Assembly: GCF_030705305.1 (NCBI RefSeq)
Contig: NZ_JAUZEE010000001.1
Span: 372,001 to 436,000 of the forward strand
Source: Leptothrix discophora
GTDB lineage: Bacteria; Pseudomonadota; Gammaproteobacteria; Burkholderiales; Burkholderiaceae_C
Length of the DNA stretch: 64,000 nt
Direction: 5' to 3'
Part shown: positions 43,696 to 52,597 of the stretch, one piece after another
Layout of the letters: each line of letters opens with the position of its first letter
Position numbering within the stretch: the first letter of the stretch is position 1
Notes under the pieces: model-generated
Databases searched by the model: none
The model's input: the letters and a program-made list of their open reading frames with translations, nothing else
What the model was told of the DNA's origin: nothing
Position numbers and translations under genes: made by a program

Positions 43696-44616
43696 ATGGA
43701 ACTCCGCGACGTCGACCTCAACCTGCTGCTGCTGTTTCACCACCTGATGGCCGAGCGCCGGGTGACCCCCGTGGCCGAGCGGCTGGGCATCACGCAGCCG
43801 GCGGTCAGCAACGCGCTGGCCCGGCTGCGGCGCCAGTTTGACGACGAGCTGTTCCTGCGCACCCCCGCGGGCATGGTGCCCACGCCGCTGGCCGAACAGC
43901 TGGCCGGGCCGGTCGGCGAGGCGCTGGCGCTGATCCACCGCGGCCTGAACCCGCCGACCTCGTTCGATCCGGCCCGCGTGCGGTGCGCGATGACGCTGGC
44001 CATGACCGACATCGGCGAGATCGTCTTCCTGCCCGCACTGGTCGAGCGCATCGGCCGCGAGGCGCCGGGCGTGAGCTTGAGCACCGTGCGCAGCAGCGCC
44101 GTCCACCTGCAGGACGACATGGCCGCCGGCCGGGTCGACCTGGCGATCGGCCTGCTGCCGCAGCTCAAGGCCGGCTACTTCCAGCGCCAGCTGTTCCGCC
44201 AGCCCTATGTCTGCCTGTTCCGTCGTGGCCATCCGCTCGACCGGCCCGGCCTGACGCTGGCGGACTTCCGCGCCGCCGAGCACCTGGTCGTGCTGTCGGC
44301 CGGCACCGGCCACGGCAAGGTCGACGAACGCCTGAAGCGCGCCGGCGTCGAGCGCACGGTGCGGCTGCGCGTGCCGCACTTCGTCGGCGTCGGCCACATC
44401 CTGCAAGGCACCGACCTGGTCGCGACCGTGCCCGAGCGCTTGGCCCAGCGCCTGGCCGGACCCTTCGGCCTGACCTGGCGTGTCCATCCGGTCGAGTTGC
44501 CCGAGGCGCCGATCAAGGTCTTCTGGCATGCCAAGGCCCACCGCGACGCGGCCAACCTGTGGCTGCGCGGGCGGGTCTTCGAGCTGTTCGCGGATCCGCT
44601 GGTCGCCCCGGCCTGA
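43696..44616 (+). CDS. nagR: LysR family regulator, NahR/NagR type (salicylate-responsive)
   Basis: Protein of 306 residues. It begins MELRDVDLNLLLLFHHL, with helix-turn-helix VTPVAERLGITQPAVSNALA, and shares LAMTDIGEIVFLPAL, AGTGHGKVDERL and VPHFVGVGHILQGTDL with NahR/NagR. These proteins activate salicylate/naphthalene genes on binding salicylate. The ATG at 43696 is the family start; an upstream ATG at 43660 would put the operator within the gene. Confidence 0.9.
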   Translation: MELRDVDLNLLLLFHHLMAERRVTPVAERLGITQPAVSNALARLRRQFDDELFLRTPAGMVPTPLAEQLAGPVGEALALIHRGLNPPTSFDPARVRCAMTLAMTDIGEIVFLPALVERIGREAPGVSLSTVRSSAVHLQDDMAAGRVDLAIGLLPQLKAGYFQRQLFRQPYVCLFRRGHPLDRPGLTLADFRAAEHLVVLSAGTGHGKVDERLKRAGVERTVRLRVPHFVGVGHILQGTDLVATVPERLAQRLAGPFGLTWRVHPVELPEAPIKVFWHAKAHRDAANLWLRGRVFELFADPLVAPA

Positions 44617-44625
44617 CCGGGCCGA

Positions 44626-45819
44626 TCAGGGCGTCGTCAGCCCTTGCGTCGCCATGCTGGCCGGACGTGCCGCATCCGACCGTTCCTGCTCGCGGGTGCG
44701 GGTCACGCTGCGGTTGCGGCCACGGGCCTTGGCCTCGTAGAGCGCGTGGTCGGCGCGCTGCAGCAGGGTGTCGACGTCGTCGCCGGGCTCGCAGGGCGTC
44801 AGGCCCAGGCTGATGGTGACCTGCTCGCCGTGCGGCATCGGGCAAGCCGAGACGGCGACGCGGACCCGCTCGGCCAGCTCGACCGCAGCGGCCAGCGGCG
44901 TGGCGGTGGCGCAGATCAGGAACTCCTCGCCACCCCAGCGTGCCAGTCCGTCGACCGCACGCAGCTGCGCGCGCATGCAGGCGCCGATCTGCATCAGCAC
45001 GGCATCGCCCTGGGCATGGCCATGCTGGTCGTTGACGGCCTTGAAGTGGTCCACGTCGACCAGCGCGATCGTCAGCGGCTGGCCGCTGCGGCGCGACTCG
45101 GCCAGCGCGGTGGCCAGCGTGTCGAGCATGGACCGGCGGTTCGGCAGGCCGGTCAGCACGTCGGTCGCGGCCAGCGTGCGCATGCGCTCGGCGCTGTCGC
45201 GCGCATCGGCATGGCTGTCGCGCAGCTTGATGACGGCCCACAGCAGCAGCACGTACATCACGTGGGACATCGCCACGATCACCAGCAGCGGCCCATGTTC
45301 GTGGGTCCAGGCCGGCAGCTGGCCGCGCTGCCACCACACCAGCATGGGCAGGAAGATGCCGGTGGCCGTGAAGGTGCAGACCAGCAGCGCCATGCGCTGG
45401 CGCAGGAAGACGAAGCCGCAGCCATAGGCCAGCGGCACCCAGTAGAGCGCGGTGAGCGTCTGATACCACTGCTGCGGGCCGGAGCCGTACAGCAGCGTCA
45501 TGTGCAGCGTCACGATCAGGTAGAGGTTGAAGGACAGCACCGGCAGCGGCCGCAGCACTGGGTCGAGCGTCGGACGCCAGACCATCAGCACCGCCGCGCC
45601 GCCGACCACCAGCGCCAGCAAGGGCTGCATCCACCGGTCCCAGGGGTTGATGACGCCCTCGTGCAGCTCCATCGCCCAGACCGCCAGGATCATGGCCGCA
45701 CCGATGAACAGCAGCAGGTGCATGACCCGCGAGACCGTGTCGGGCTCGGCGACGCGGGCGCGTCGGCGCGGACCCGCAGGCGGGGCGGACGAGGCGGCAG
45801 GAGACGGGGACGACTTCAT
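44626..45819 (-). CDS. membrane-bound diguanylate cyclase (GGEEF)
   Basis: Protein of 397 residues with six or more helices in residues 30-205, a short coiled linker, and a GGDEF domain from AATDVLTGLPNRRSML. The active-site motif is WGGEEF near residue 316, and an inhibitory-site RAVD precedes it by five residues. The ATG at 45819 follows a GGCAGGAGACGGGG ribosome-binding region. Convergent with nagR (9 bases apart). Confidence 0.92.
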   Translation of the reverse strand: MKSSPSPAASSAPPAGPRRRARVAEPDTVSRVMHLLLFIGAAMILAVWAMELHEGVINPWDRWMQPLLALVVGGAAVLMVWRPTLDPVLRPLPVLSFNLYLIVTLHMTLLYGSGPQQWYQTLTALYWVPLAYGCGFVFLRQRMALLVCTFTATGIFLPMLVWWQRGQLPAWTHEHGPLLVIVAMSHVMYVLLLWAVIKLRDSHADARDSAERMRTLAATDVLTGLPNRRSMLDTLATALAESRRSGQPLTIALVDVDHFKAVNDQHGHAQGDAVLMQIGACMRAQLRAVDGLARWGGEEFLICATATPLAAAVELAERVRVAVSACPMPHGEQVTISLGLTPCEPGDDVDTLLQRADHALYEAKARGRNRSVTRTREQERSDAARPASMATQGLTTP

Positions 45820-45922
45820 CAGGTAGAGCGGTTTCCTGTGCTTGTTTTCGGCCCGGGGGCCGTGACCTTGAGCCAGCCACGCCCCCTGGATCCGGGGGGA
45901 AGGCGGCTTCCTAGAATGGGCC

Positions 45923-46978
45923 ATGGACACGCCCGAACGCGCCGCCGATGAGCTGCCCGAGCCCCGCGCCCGCCGCAGCCGCCGGGGCAGTGGTGCGGTC
46001 ACGCTGCACGATGTCGCCCGGCTGGCCGGCGTCGCGCCCATCACCGCCTCGCGGGCGCTGAACTCGCCCGGCCTCGTGTCGGCCGAGGTGCGGCGCAAGG
46101 TCGCCGACGCCGTCGCCCGGACCGGCTACGTGCCCAACCTGCTGGCCGGCGGCCTGGCCTCGACCCGCAGCCGGCTGGTCGCGGCGCTGGTGCCGACCCT
46201 GTCGGGCACCGTCTTCCTGCCGTCGGTGCAGGCCCTGACAGAGGCGCTGGCCGCCCAGGGCTACCAGCTGATGCTGGGGCAATCGGGCTACACCGGCCAC
46301 CGCGAGGACGCCCTGATCGAGGCCATCGTCGGCCGCCGCCCCGACGGCATCGTGCTGACCGGCATCCTGCATTCGCCCGAGGGCCGGCGCCGGCTGCTGG
46401 CCAGCGGCATCCCGGTGGTCGAGACCTGGGACCTGACGCCCACGCCGATCGACATGCTGGTCGGCTTTTCGCACCTGGAGGTCGGCCGGGCGGTGGCGCT
46501 GTTCCTGCACGCGCGGGGTCGGCGCCGGCTGGCCATCGTCACCGGCGACGACGAACGCGCGCTGCGGCGCTGCGAGGCCTTCCAGGCGACCGCGCGGGCG
46601 CTCGGCCTGGCGGAGGCCCGCGTCGCCCGTGTCAGCGCCCCGACCACGCTGCGCAGCGGCCGCACCGGGCTGGCCGAGCTGCTGGCCGGCGGGACCGTGC
46701 CCGATGCGGTCTTCTGCAGTTCGGACCTGCTGGCCCTTGGCGTCATGACCGAGGCCCGCGTTCGGGGCCGCGCGGTGCCCGACGACCTGGCGGTGGTCGG
46801 TTTCGGCGACCTAGATTTCGCCGCCGACCTGGTGCCCGCGCTGACGACCGTGCAGATCAAGGGCGCGGCCATCGGCCGGCAGGCGGCGCAGTTCATCGTG
46901 GACCGCGCCGAAGGCCGCGAGGTGGTCGAGCGGGTCGTCGACATCGGCTTTTCGGTCGTCGAACGCGACAGCGCCTGA
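45923..46978 (+). CDS. LacI family regulator of the glucarate operon
   Basis: Protein of 351 residues. The LacI DNA-binding region VTLHDVARLAGVAPITASRA covers residues 26-45, with a hinge GYVPNLLAGGLAS; the sensor domain has PDGIVLTGILHSPEGRR and AVFCSSDLLALGVMTEAR-like segments of the gluconate-repressor branch. It is followed on the same strand by the Bug protein and glucarate dehydratase, whose promoter carries two matching operators. Confidence 0.92.
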   Translation: MDTPERAADELPEPRARRSRRGSGAVTLHDVARLAGVAPITASRALNSPGLVSAEVRRKVADAVARTGYVPNLLAGGLASTRSRLVAALVPTLSGTVFLPSVQALTEALAAQGYQLMLGQSGYTGHREDALIEAIVGRRPDGIVLTGILHSPEGRRRLLASGIPVVETWDLTPTPIDMLVGFSHLEVGRAVALFLHARGRRRLAIVTGDDERALRRCEAFQATARALGLAEARVARVSAPTTLRSGRTGLAELLAGGTVPDAVFCSSDLLALGVMTEARVRGRAVPDDLAVVGFGDLDFAADLVPALTTVQIKGAAIGRQAAQFIVDRAEGREVVERVVDIGFSVVERDSA

Positions 46979-47052
46979 GCCACGCCTGGGGGCGCAGCCA
47001 GCCCGACAGGGCGGGTTACCACGGGGGTCGTCGAGGTTGTACGACAACTGAC

Positions 47053-47064
47053 GGTAGCGCTAGC
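47053..47064. promoter_or_regulatory. LacI-type operator O1, GGTAGCGCTAGC
   Basis: Near-perfect copy (one mismatch) of the palindrome found 27 bases downstream, with central GCGC; sited in the lacI-to-Bug gap. Sequence form is typical of LacI/GalR-family sites (central CpG-type palindrome). Confidence 0.65.
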
Positions 47065-47079
47065 ATTCCGCCTCTTGCT

Positions 47080-47091
47080 GGTAGCGCTACC
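47080..47091. promoter_or_regulatory. LacI-type operator O2, perfect palindrome GGTAGCGCTACC
   Basis: Perfect 12-base palindrome 41 bases upstream of the Bug-protein ATG. With the copy at 47053, spacing is 27 bases, compatible with two dimers. Probably bound by the LacI protein encoded just upstream. Confidence 0.75.
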
Positions 47092-47131
47092 GATGCGCGG
47101 ACCGAACCCTGAAACCGTCTGGAGCAAACCG

Positions 47132-48112
47132 ATGAAGAAATGGATGCTGGTCCTGTCCGCGCTCTCCGCGCTGTTCGCCGGCCTGGCACTGAGTGCCGCG
47201 GCACAGGCCGAGACCTGGCCGTCCCGACCCGTCACCCTGGTGGTGCCGTTCCCGCCGGGTGGCTCGACCGACACGATCGCGCGCACGCTCGGACCGGCGC
47301 TGGCGAAGTCCTTCGGCCAGACCTTCGTGGTCGACAACAAGGCCGGTGCGACCGGCACGATCGGGGCGGCGGCGGTCAAGCGTGCGCCGGCCGATGGCTA
47401 CACCTTCCTGGTCACCTCGCTGGGGCCGCTGGTGATCGCGCCGCACCTGCTCAAGGGCGTGCCCTATGACGCGACCCGGGACTTCGACCACCTGACCGTC
47501 GCGGTCCAGGCGCCCAACGTGCTCGTGGTGCCGGCCGCGTCGCCGCACCAGTCCGTGGCCGACGTCCTGGCGCAAGCCCGGGCCCAGCCCGACAAGATGA
47601 CCTTCGCATCGTCCGGCAACGGGTCGAGCGACCACCTGACCGCCGAGCTGTTCTGGCTCGAATCCGGGACCACCGGCGTGCATGTGCCCTACAAGGGCGG
47701 CGGCCCGGCGATCTCGGACCTGCTGGGCGCCCAGGTCGATGCCTCGTTCCAGAACGTCAACGCGGTGATGCAGCACATCCGGTCGGGCAAGCTGCGTGCG
47801 CTGGCGGTGACCGGCGCGAAGCGTTCGCCGGTGCTGCCCGAGGTCCCGACCATGGCCGAGGCCGGCGTGAAGAACGTCGACGTCTATTCCTGGCAGGCCG
47901 TGGCCGCGCCCCGGGGCCTGCCGGCCGAGATCCGCACGCGCATGCATGCCGCGCTGATCGCGGCACTGAACGATCCGCAGATCCGCCAGCAGTTCACCGC
48001 CGTCGGGCTGGAGATCGTCGGCAACACGCCGGAGCAGTTCACCGCCTTCCAGCTCCAGGAACATGCGCGCTGGAAGAAGCTGATCGAGACCCGCCGCATC
48101 ACGGCCGACTGA
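47132..48112 (+). CDS. Bug-family (TctC-like) periplasmic solute-binding protein
   Basis: Protein of 326 residues: signal peptide [20 protein letters not shown] with cleavage after AQA, then [39 protein letters not shown] and [19 protein letters not shown], the standard Bug fold. The ATG at 47132 was chosen for its signal peptide; GTCTGGAGCAAACC precedes it. Linked to glucarate dehydratase, it probably binds an aldaric or similar acid. No TctAB nearby. Confidence 0.92.
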   Translation: MKKWMLVLSALSALFAGLALSAAAQAETWPSRPVTLVVPFPPGGSTDTIARTLGPALAKSFGQTFVVDNKAGATGTIGAAAVKRAPADGYTFLVTSLGPLVIAPHLLKGVPYDATRDFDHLTVAVQAPNVLVVPAASPHQSVADVLAQARAQPDKMTFASSGNGSSDHLTAELFWLESGTTGVHVPYKGGGPAISDLLGAQVDASFQNVNAVMQHIRSGKLRALAVTGAKRSPVLPEVPTMAEAGVKNVDVYSWQAVAAPRGLPAEIRTRMHAALIAALNDPQIRQQFTAVGLEIVGNTPEQFTAFQLQEHARWKKLIETRRITAD

Positions 48113-48143
48113 TCCACGCGGCCTGCGTGCCGGAAGGAACGAC

Positions 48144-49523
48144 ATGAACCCCGTGAACGATCCCGAGACCGATCCCGCGATCCATCCCGAGACCCGGCTC
48201 GACACGCCGCGCATCGTCTCGATGCGTGCCATCCCGGTGGCTGGACGCGACGCGATGCTGCTCAACCTGAGTGGCGCACATGCGCCGTTCTTCACCCGCA
48301 ACCTGCTGGTCCTGACCGACAGCGCCGGTCGCACCGGCGTGGGCGAGGTGCCCGGCGGCGAGAAGATCCGCCAGACGCTGGAAGACGCGGCCGGCCAGGT
48401 GGTCGGCCAGAAGGTCGGCGACCATGCCCGCGTGATGCAGGCGGTGCAGCGTGCCTTTGCCGACCGGGATGCCGGCGGGCGCGGCCAGCAGACCTTCGAC
48501 CTGCGCACCACCATCCATGCGGTGACGGCGATCGAGTCGGCCATGCTGGACCTGCTGGGCCAGCACCTCGGCCTGCCGGTGGCCGCCCTGCTCGGCGAGG
48601 GCCAGCAGCGCGACGCGGTCGAGATGCTGGGCTACCTGTTCTACGTCGGCGACCGCACCCGCACCGATCTGCCCTACGCCAGCGAGCCCGACGCGGCCGA
48701 CGACTGGTGCCGGCTGCGCCACGAGGTCGCGCTCACGCCCGAGGCGATCGTCCGGCTGGCCGAAGCGGCCCGCGAGCGCTACGGCTTCAACGACTTCAAG
48801 CTCAAGGGCGGCGTGCTGGCCGGCGAGGCCGAGGTGGAGGCCATCCGTGCGCTGCACGAGCGCTTCCCGCAGGCCCGCGTCACGCTGGACCCCAATGGCG
48901 GCTGGCTGCTGAAGGACGCGGTCCGCCTGATGCGCGACCTGCACGGCGTGCTGGCCTATGCCGAGGACCCCTGCGGCGCGGAAGACGGTTATTCAGGCCG
49001 CGAGGTGATGGCGGAGTTCCGCCGCGCCACCGGCCTGCCGACGGCCACCAACATGATCGCCACCGACTGGCGCCAGATGGCTCATGCGCTGAGCCTGCAG
49101 TCGGTCGACATCCCGCTGGCCGATCCGCATTTCTGGACCCTGGCCGGCTCGGTGCGCGTGGCCCAGACCTGCCGCGACTGGGGCCTGACCTGGGGCTCGC
49201 ATTCGAACAACCATTTCGACGTGTCGCTGGCCATGTTCACGCACGTCGGCGCGGCCGCACCGGGCAAGGTCACGGCCATCGACACGCACTGGATCTGGCA
49301 GGACGGCCAGCGCCTGACGAAGGATCCGCTGAAGATCGTCGACGGCCATGTGCGCGTGCCGGACCGGCCGGGCCTGGGCATCGAGCTGGACATGGCCGAG
49401 GTCGAGCGTGCCCACCAGCTCTACCGCCAGCACGGCCTGGGCGCGCGCGACGACGCGATCGCCATGCAGTACCTGCTGCCGGGCTGGCGCTTCGACCCGA
49501 AGCGGCCGGCGCTGGTGCGGTGA
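48144..49523 (+). CDS. gudD: glucarate dehydratase (enolase superfamily)
   Basis: Protein of 459 residues of the mandelate-racemase/glucarate-dehydratase group. Catalytic Lys in FKLKGG near residue 218, metal ligands in TLDPNGGW near 248 and AEDPCG near 274, [12 protein letters not shown] near 302, and the His-containing [16 protein letters not shown] near 350 match GudD/GudX. It dehydrates D-glucarate or L-idarate to 5-dehydro-4-deoxyglucarate. GGAAGGAACGAC precedes the ATG. The downstream aldolase step is not encoded here. Confidence 0.94.
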   Translation: MNPVNDPETDPAIHPETRLDTPRIVSMRAIPVAGRDAMLLNLSGAHAPFFTRNLLVLTDSAGRTGVGEVPGGEKIRQTLEDAAGQVVGQKVGDHARVMQAVQRAFADRDAGGRGQQTFDLRTTIHAVTAIESAMLDLLGQHLGLPVAALLGEGQQRDAVEMLGYLFYVGDRTRTDLPYASEPDAADDWCRLRHEVALTPEAIVRLAEAARERYGFNDFKLKGGVLAGEAEVEAIRALHERFPQARVTLDPNGGWLLKDAVRLMRDLHGVLAYAEDPCGAEDGYSGREVMAEFRRATGLPTATNMIATDWRQMAHALSLQSVDIPLADPHFWTLAGSVRVAQTCRDWGLTWGSHSNNHFDVSLAMFTHVGAAAPGKVTAIDTHWIWQDGQRLTKDPLKIVDGHVRVPDRPGLGIELDMAEVERAHQLYRQHGLGARDDAIAMQYLLPGWRFDPKRPALVR

Positions 49524-49609
49524 GGCCGGATCAGGGCATGGCCGGCTGACGACCGCGTGGGTGGGCGGCGGCGGCGGTCGGTGGCTGCCGTCGGTGGCGG
49601 CCGTGCCCA

Positions 49610-50494
49610 TCACGACTTCGCCGCCTCCTGGTGCAGCCAGGTCAGGAAGGCATCGACCGGCGGCCGCTTGGCGTGGCGCAGCGGGTAGACCGCGAAGTGC
49701 GCCTTGACGCGGATCGCCATGTCCAGGCCGAAGACCGGCTTGAGGCGGCGGTCGGCGATGTGCTGGCCGGCGTTGGTGGCGCTCTCCAGCGCGACGCCCA
49801 GGCCCTGCGTGGCCGCATCCAGCGACATCTGCGCGCGGTCGAATCGCACCGCGTAGCGCTCCGGCGCGCGCAGGTCGGTGTAGGTGCCGAACCAGTCGGA
49901 CCACTGCACGATGCTGACGTTGCTCTGGATCAGCGGCACCTCCAGCAGCTGGGCCGGGCGCTTCAGGCCGTGCTCGCGGATGAAGCTGGCGCTGGCCAGC
50001 GGCAGGATGCGCTCCTCGAACAGCGGCTCGACCTCCAGGTCCGGCCATTGCGGGATGCCGTAGCGGATGTCGACGTCGGCCTGGCCGAGCGCGAAATCGC
50101 TGTGCGTGTGCGCGGCCGACAGGTTCAGCGAGATGTCCGGATAGGCCTGCGCGAACTGCCGCAGCCGCGGCATCAGCCACAGGCTGGCGATGCTGGGCGC
50201 GGAATGCACGTAGAGGCTGTTGCTGACGCCCTGGCGCAGGTCCTCGGTGGCGGCCTTGATGGCGGTGAGCGCACCCCCCACGCGCGACAGGTAGGACTCG
50301 CCGGCGGTGCTCAGGCGCACGCCGTGGGCGCTGCGCTCGAACAGGCGCACGCCGAGCTGGCTCTCGAGCTTGGTGATCTGGTGGCTGATGGCCGAGGCGC
50401 TCAGGTGCAGTTCGGCGGCCGCGAGCGCGAAGCTGCGCCGGCGGGCCACCGCCTCGAAGGCCAGCAGGTAGGGCGAGGGCGGGATCGCGGCCAT
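49610..50494 (-). CDS. LysR family transcriptional regulator (GcvA-like)
   Basis: Protein of 294 residues. Helix-turn-helix FALAAAELHLSASAISHQIT lies near residues 22-41, followed by KLESQLGVRLFERSAHGVRL; the effector domain contains YPDISLNLSAAHTHSDFALG. The GcvA branch is common for local catabolic control. It is divergent from the SDR/TRAP/transketolase operon. Confidence 0.93.
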   Translation of the reverse strand: MAAIPPSPYLLAFEAVARRRSFALAAAELHLSASAISHQITKLESQLGVRLFERSAHGVRLSTAGESYLSRVGGALTAIKAATEDLRQGVSNSLYVHSAPSIASLWLMPRLRQFAQAYPDISLNLSAAHTHSDFALGQADVDIRYGIPQWPDLEVEPLFEERILPLASASFIREHGLKRPAQLLEVPLIQSNVSIVQWSDWFGTYTDLRAPERYAVRFDRAQMSLDAATQGLGVALESATNAGQHIADRRLKPVFGLDMAIRVKAHFAVYPLRHAKRPPVDAFLTWLHQEAAKS

Positions 50495-50510
50495 GGGGTG
50501 TTCCCGGATG

Positions 50511-50564
50511 TCAGATGATGAAACGTCATCCTAGTCTGAAACCTATTCGCTTGTCGTCATCTGA
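50511..50564. promoter_or_regulatory. 11-base inverted repeat in the lysR-SDR promoter gap
   Basis: TCAGATGATGA at 50511-50521 and TCGTCATCTGA at 50554-50564 are inverted copies with one mismatch around a 32-base spacer; an inner GATGA-AACG-TCATC palindrome lies at 50517-50530. Likely binding and activation sites for the adjacent LysR regulator. Confidence 0.55.
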
Positions 50565-50658
50565 GCGGGCTCGAAGAATGCGATCCATCCCATCCCGGGA
50601 CGCATCACGAACCCCACCGGCACGGCCCCCGTGCCAGCCTCGACAGGAGACCCTTCCC

Positions 50659-51408
50659 ATGCTGCTCAATGACCAGGTTGCCGTCATCACCGGTGGTGCC
50701 GGACGCAACGGACTCGGCCATGCGACCGCCCGCGCGATGGCCGCGCAAGGCGCACGCGTCGTCATCCTCGACCTCGAACGGGCCGACCCGGCCGCCGCTG
50801 CGGCGGACCTGGGCCCGGATCACCTGGGCCTGGTGGCCGACGTGACCGACAAGGCCTCCTGCGAGGCGGCGGTGCAGGCCGTGCTGGCGCGCTTCGGCCG
50901 CATCGACGTGCTGGTCAACAACGCCGGCATCACCCAGCCGGTCAAGACGCTGGAGATCACCGGCGCGGACTACGACCGCATCCTCGACGTCAGCCTGCGC
51001 GGCACGCTCTACATGTCGCAGGCGACCCTGCCGGCGATGAAGCGCCAGCAGTCGGGCTCGATCATCTGCATCTCGTCGGTCTCGGCCCAGCGCGGTGGCG
51101 GCATCTTCGGCGGACCGCACTACTCGGCGGCCAAGGCCGGCGTGCTGGGCCTGGCCCGCGCGATGGCGCGCGAGTTCGGCGGCGACGGCATCCGCGTGAA
51201 CTGCCTGACGCCCGGCCTGATCGAGACCGACATCACCGCCGGCAAGCTCAGCGACGAGCGCAAGGCCGAGATCAACGCGACCATCCCGCTGGCCCGCCTG
51301 GGCCGGCCGTCCGACATCGCCGGCGCCTGCGTCTTCCTCGCCAGCGAGCTGTCGGCCTACTGCACCGGCGTGACGCTGGACGTCAACGGCGGCATGTTGA
51401 TCCACTGA
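50659..51408 (+). CDS. SDR family oxidoreductase
   Basis: Protein of 249 residues, classical FabG-like SDR. The cofactor motif is VAVITGGAGRNGLGHATA at residues 7-24, NNAGITQPVKTLE near 86, and the active site has ISSVSAQRGGGIFGGPHYSAAKA (parts: ISSVSAQRGG and HYSAAKA) with Ser, Tyr, Lys. The C-terminus VTLDVNGGMLIH is typical. It probably oxidises the imported hydroxy acid or sugar. ACAGGAGACCC precedes the ATG. First gene of the operon. Confidence 0.93.
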   Translation: MLLNDQVAVITGGAGRNGLGHATARAMAAQGARVVILDLERADPAAAAADLGPDHLGLVADVTDKASCEAAVQAVLARFGRIDVLVNNAGITQPVKTLEITGADYDRILDVSLRGTLYMSQATLPAMKRQQSGSIICISSVSAQRGGGIFGGPHYSAAKAGVLGLARAMAREFGGDGIRVNCLTPGLIETDITAGKLSDERKAEINATIPLARLGRPSDIAGACVFLASELSAYCTGVTLDVNGGMLIH

Positions 51409-51410
51409 CC

Positions 51411-51455
51411 TGTTCGACCTGCTCGACCGGTTCGACCGGTTCGACCGGTTCGAGC
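51411..51455. repeat. five 9-base tandem repeats (GGTTCGACC type) before the TRAP binding-protein gene
   Basis: Units at 51411-51419, 51420-51428, 51429-51437, 51438-51446 and 51447-51455 follow the pattern (G/T)G(T/C)TCGA(C/G)C, immediately after the SDR stop codon. The position parallels the heptamer repeat before the other dctP gene at 3468. Confidence 0.9.
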
Positions 51456-51517
51456 CTTCCGCCCGATCCGCATCCCCAGCCCACCGCCCCATCCACAAGA
51501 TCCCACGGAGACAGACC

Positions 51518-52504
51518 ATGCAACGCCACACCTTCGTCCGCGCGCTCGTCGCCACCGCCCTGGCCAGCGCCTTCGCCCTGCCGGCCGCCCAGGCCCAGAC
51601 CGTCAAGCTCACGCTCGGCCACGGTGCCGCGCCGGGCAACCCGCGCCATGAGGCCGCCGTCAAGTTCGCCGAGGTCGCCAAGGCGAAGTCGGGCGGCCGC
51701 ATCGAGGTCCAGGTCGCGCCGTCGGCCCAGCTTGGCGACGATGCCGCGATGGTCACCGCGCTGCGCACCGGCGCGCTGGACCTGTCGGCCAACTCGCAGG
51801 GCGCGGTCGCGACCACGGTGCCCGAGTACGCCGCCTACGGCATGCCCTTCCTGTTCGCCAGCCCGGCCCAGGCCTTCAAGCTGCTGGACGGCCCGCTCGG
51901 CAAGGAGCTGGCCGACAAGTCGGCCGAGAAGGGCATGGTCGTGCTGGGCTACTGGGACAACGGCATCCGCCACATGACCAACAGCAAGCGCGCGATCAGC
52001 AAGGTCGAGGACATGAAGGGCCTGAAGATGCGCACGCCGCCCGACGCGGTGCTCGTGGACATCATGCATGCCCTCGGTGCCGAGGCGCAGCAGATCAAGT
52101 TCGCCGAGCTGTACGTGGCGCTGCAGCAGGGCGTGGTCGACGGCCAGGAGAACCCGCTGGTCAACATCCACGCCAGCAAGCTCTACGAGGTCCAGAAGCA
52201 CCTCGCGCTGACCAGCCACATGTTCCAGATGACGCCCTTCCTGATGAGCAAGCGCAGCTGGGACCGCCTGTCCGAAGCCGATCGCAAGGCCGTGACCGAG
52301 GCCGCCGCCGAGGCCACCGCGCTGCAGCGCCGGATGTCGCAGGAGGCCGACGACAGGCTGCTGGCCGAGCTGAAGGCCAAGGGCGTGCAGGTCACGACCG
52401 TGGACAAGGCCGCCTTCGCCAAGGCCACCGCCAACGTCGATGACAAGTGGCTGGCCACGCCGATCGGGCCTTACCTGAAGAAGGTCATCGCCGCCGCGCG
52501 CTGA
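51518..52504 (+). CDS. TRAP transporter substrate-binding protein (DctP family)
   Basis: Protein of 328 residues: signal peptide (RALVATALASAFALPAAQAQ, cleavage near residue 27), then DctP domain with LGYWDNGIRHMTNSKRAI near 145, LKMRTPPDAV near 170 (carboxylate-binding Arg) and VDGQENPLVN near 207. GGAGACAGACC precedes the ATG. Order here is P-Q-M, unlike the first TRAP operon. Ligand unknown; linked enzymes suggest a sugar or sugar acid. Confidence 0.94.
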   Translation: MQRHTFVRALVATALASAFALPAAQAQTVKLTLGHGAAPGNPRHEAAVKFAEVAKAKSGGRIEVQVAPSAQLGDDAAMVTALRTGALDLSANSQGAVATTVPEYAAYGMPFLFASPAQAFKLLDGPLGKELADKSAEKGMVVLGYWDNGIRHMTNSKRAISKVEDMKGLKMRTPPDAVLVDIMHALGAEAQQIKFAELYVALQQGVVDGQENPLVNIHASKLYEVQKHLALTSHMFQMTPFLMSKRSWDRLSEADRKAVTEAAAEATALQRRMSQEADDRLLAELKAKGVQVTTVDKAAFAKATANVDDKWLATPIGPYLKKVIAAAR

Positions 52505-52515
52505 CCGATCCGGAC

Positions 52516-52542
52516 GCCGGCGGCGGCCTGACCGTCGCCGGC
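52516..52542 (+). promoter_or_regulatory. hairpin after dctP (7-bp stem)
   Basis: GCCGGCG at 52516-52522 pairs with CGCCGGC at 52536-52542, 12 bases after the binding-protein stop. As in the first TRAP operon, such a stem may raise the level of binding-protein message relative to the permease genes. No U-tract. Confidence 0.45.
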
Positions 52543-52597
52543 TACTCACACCCCTGAGCGCCGCCGCGACCCGCTCGCGCCGGCTGAGGTGCCTGCC

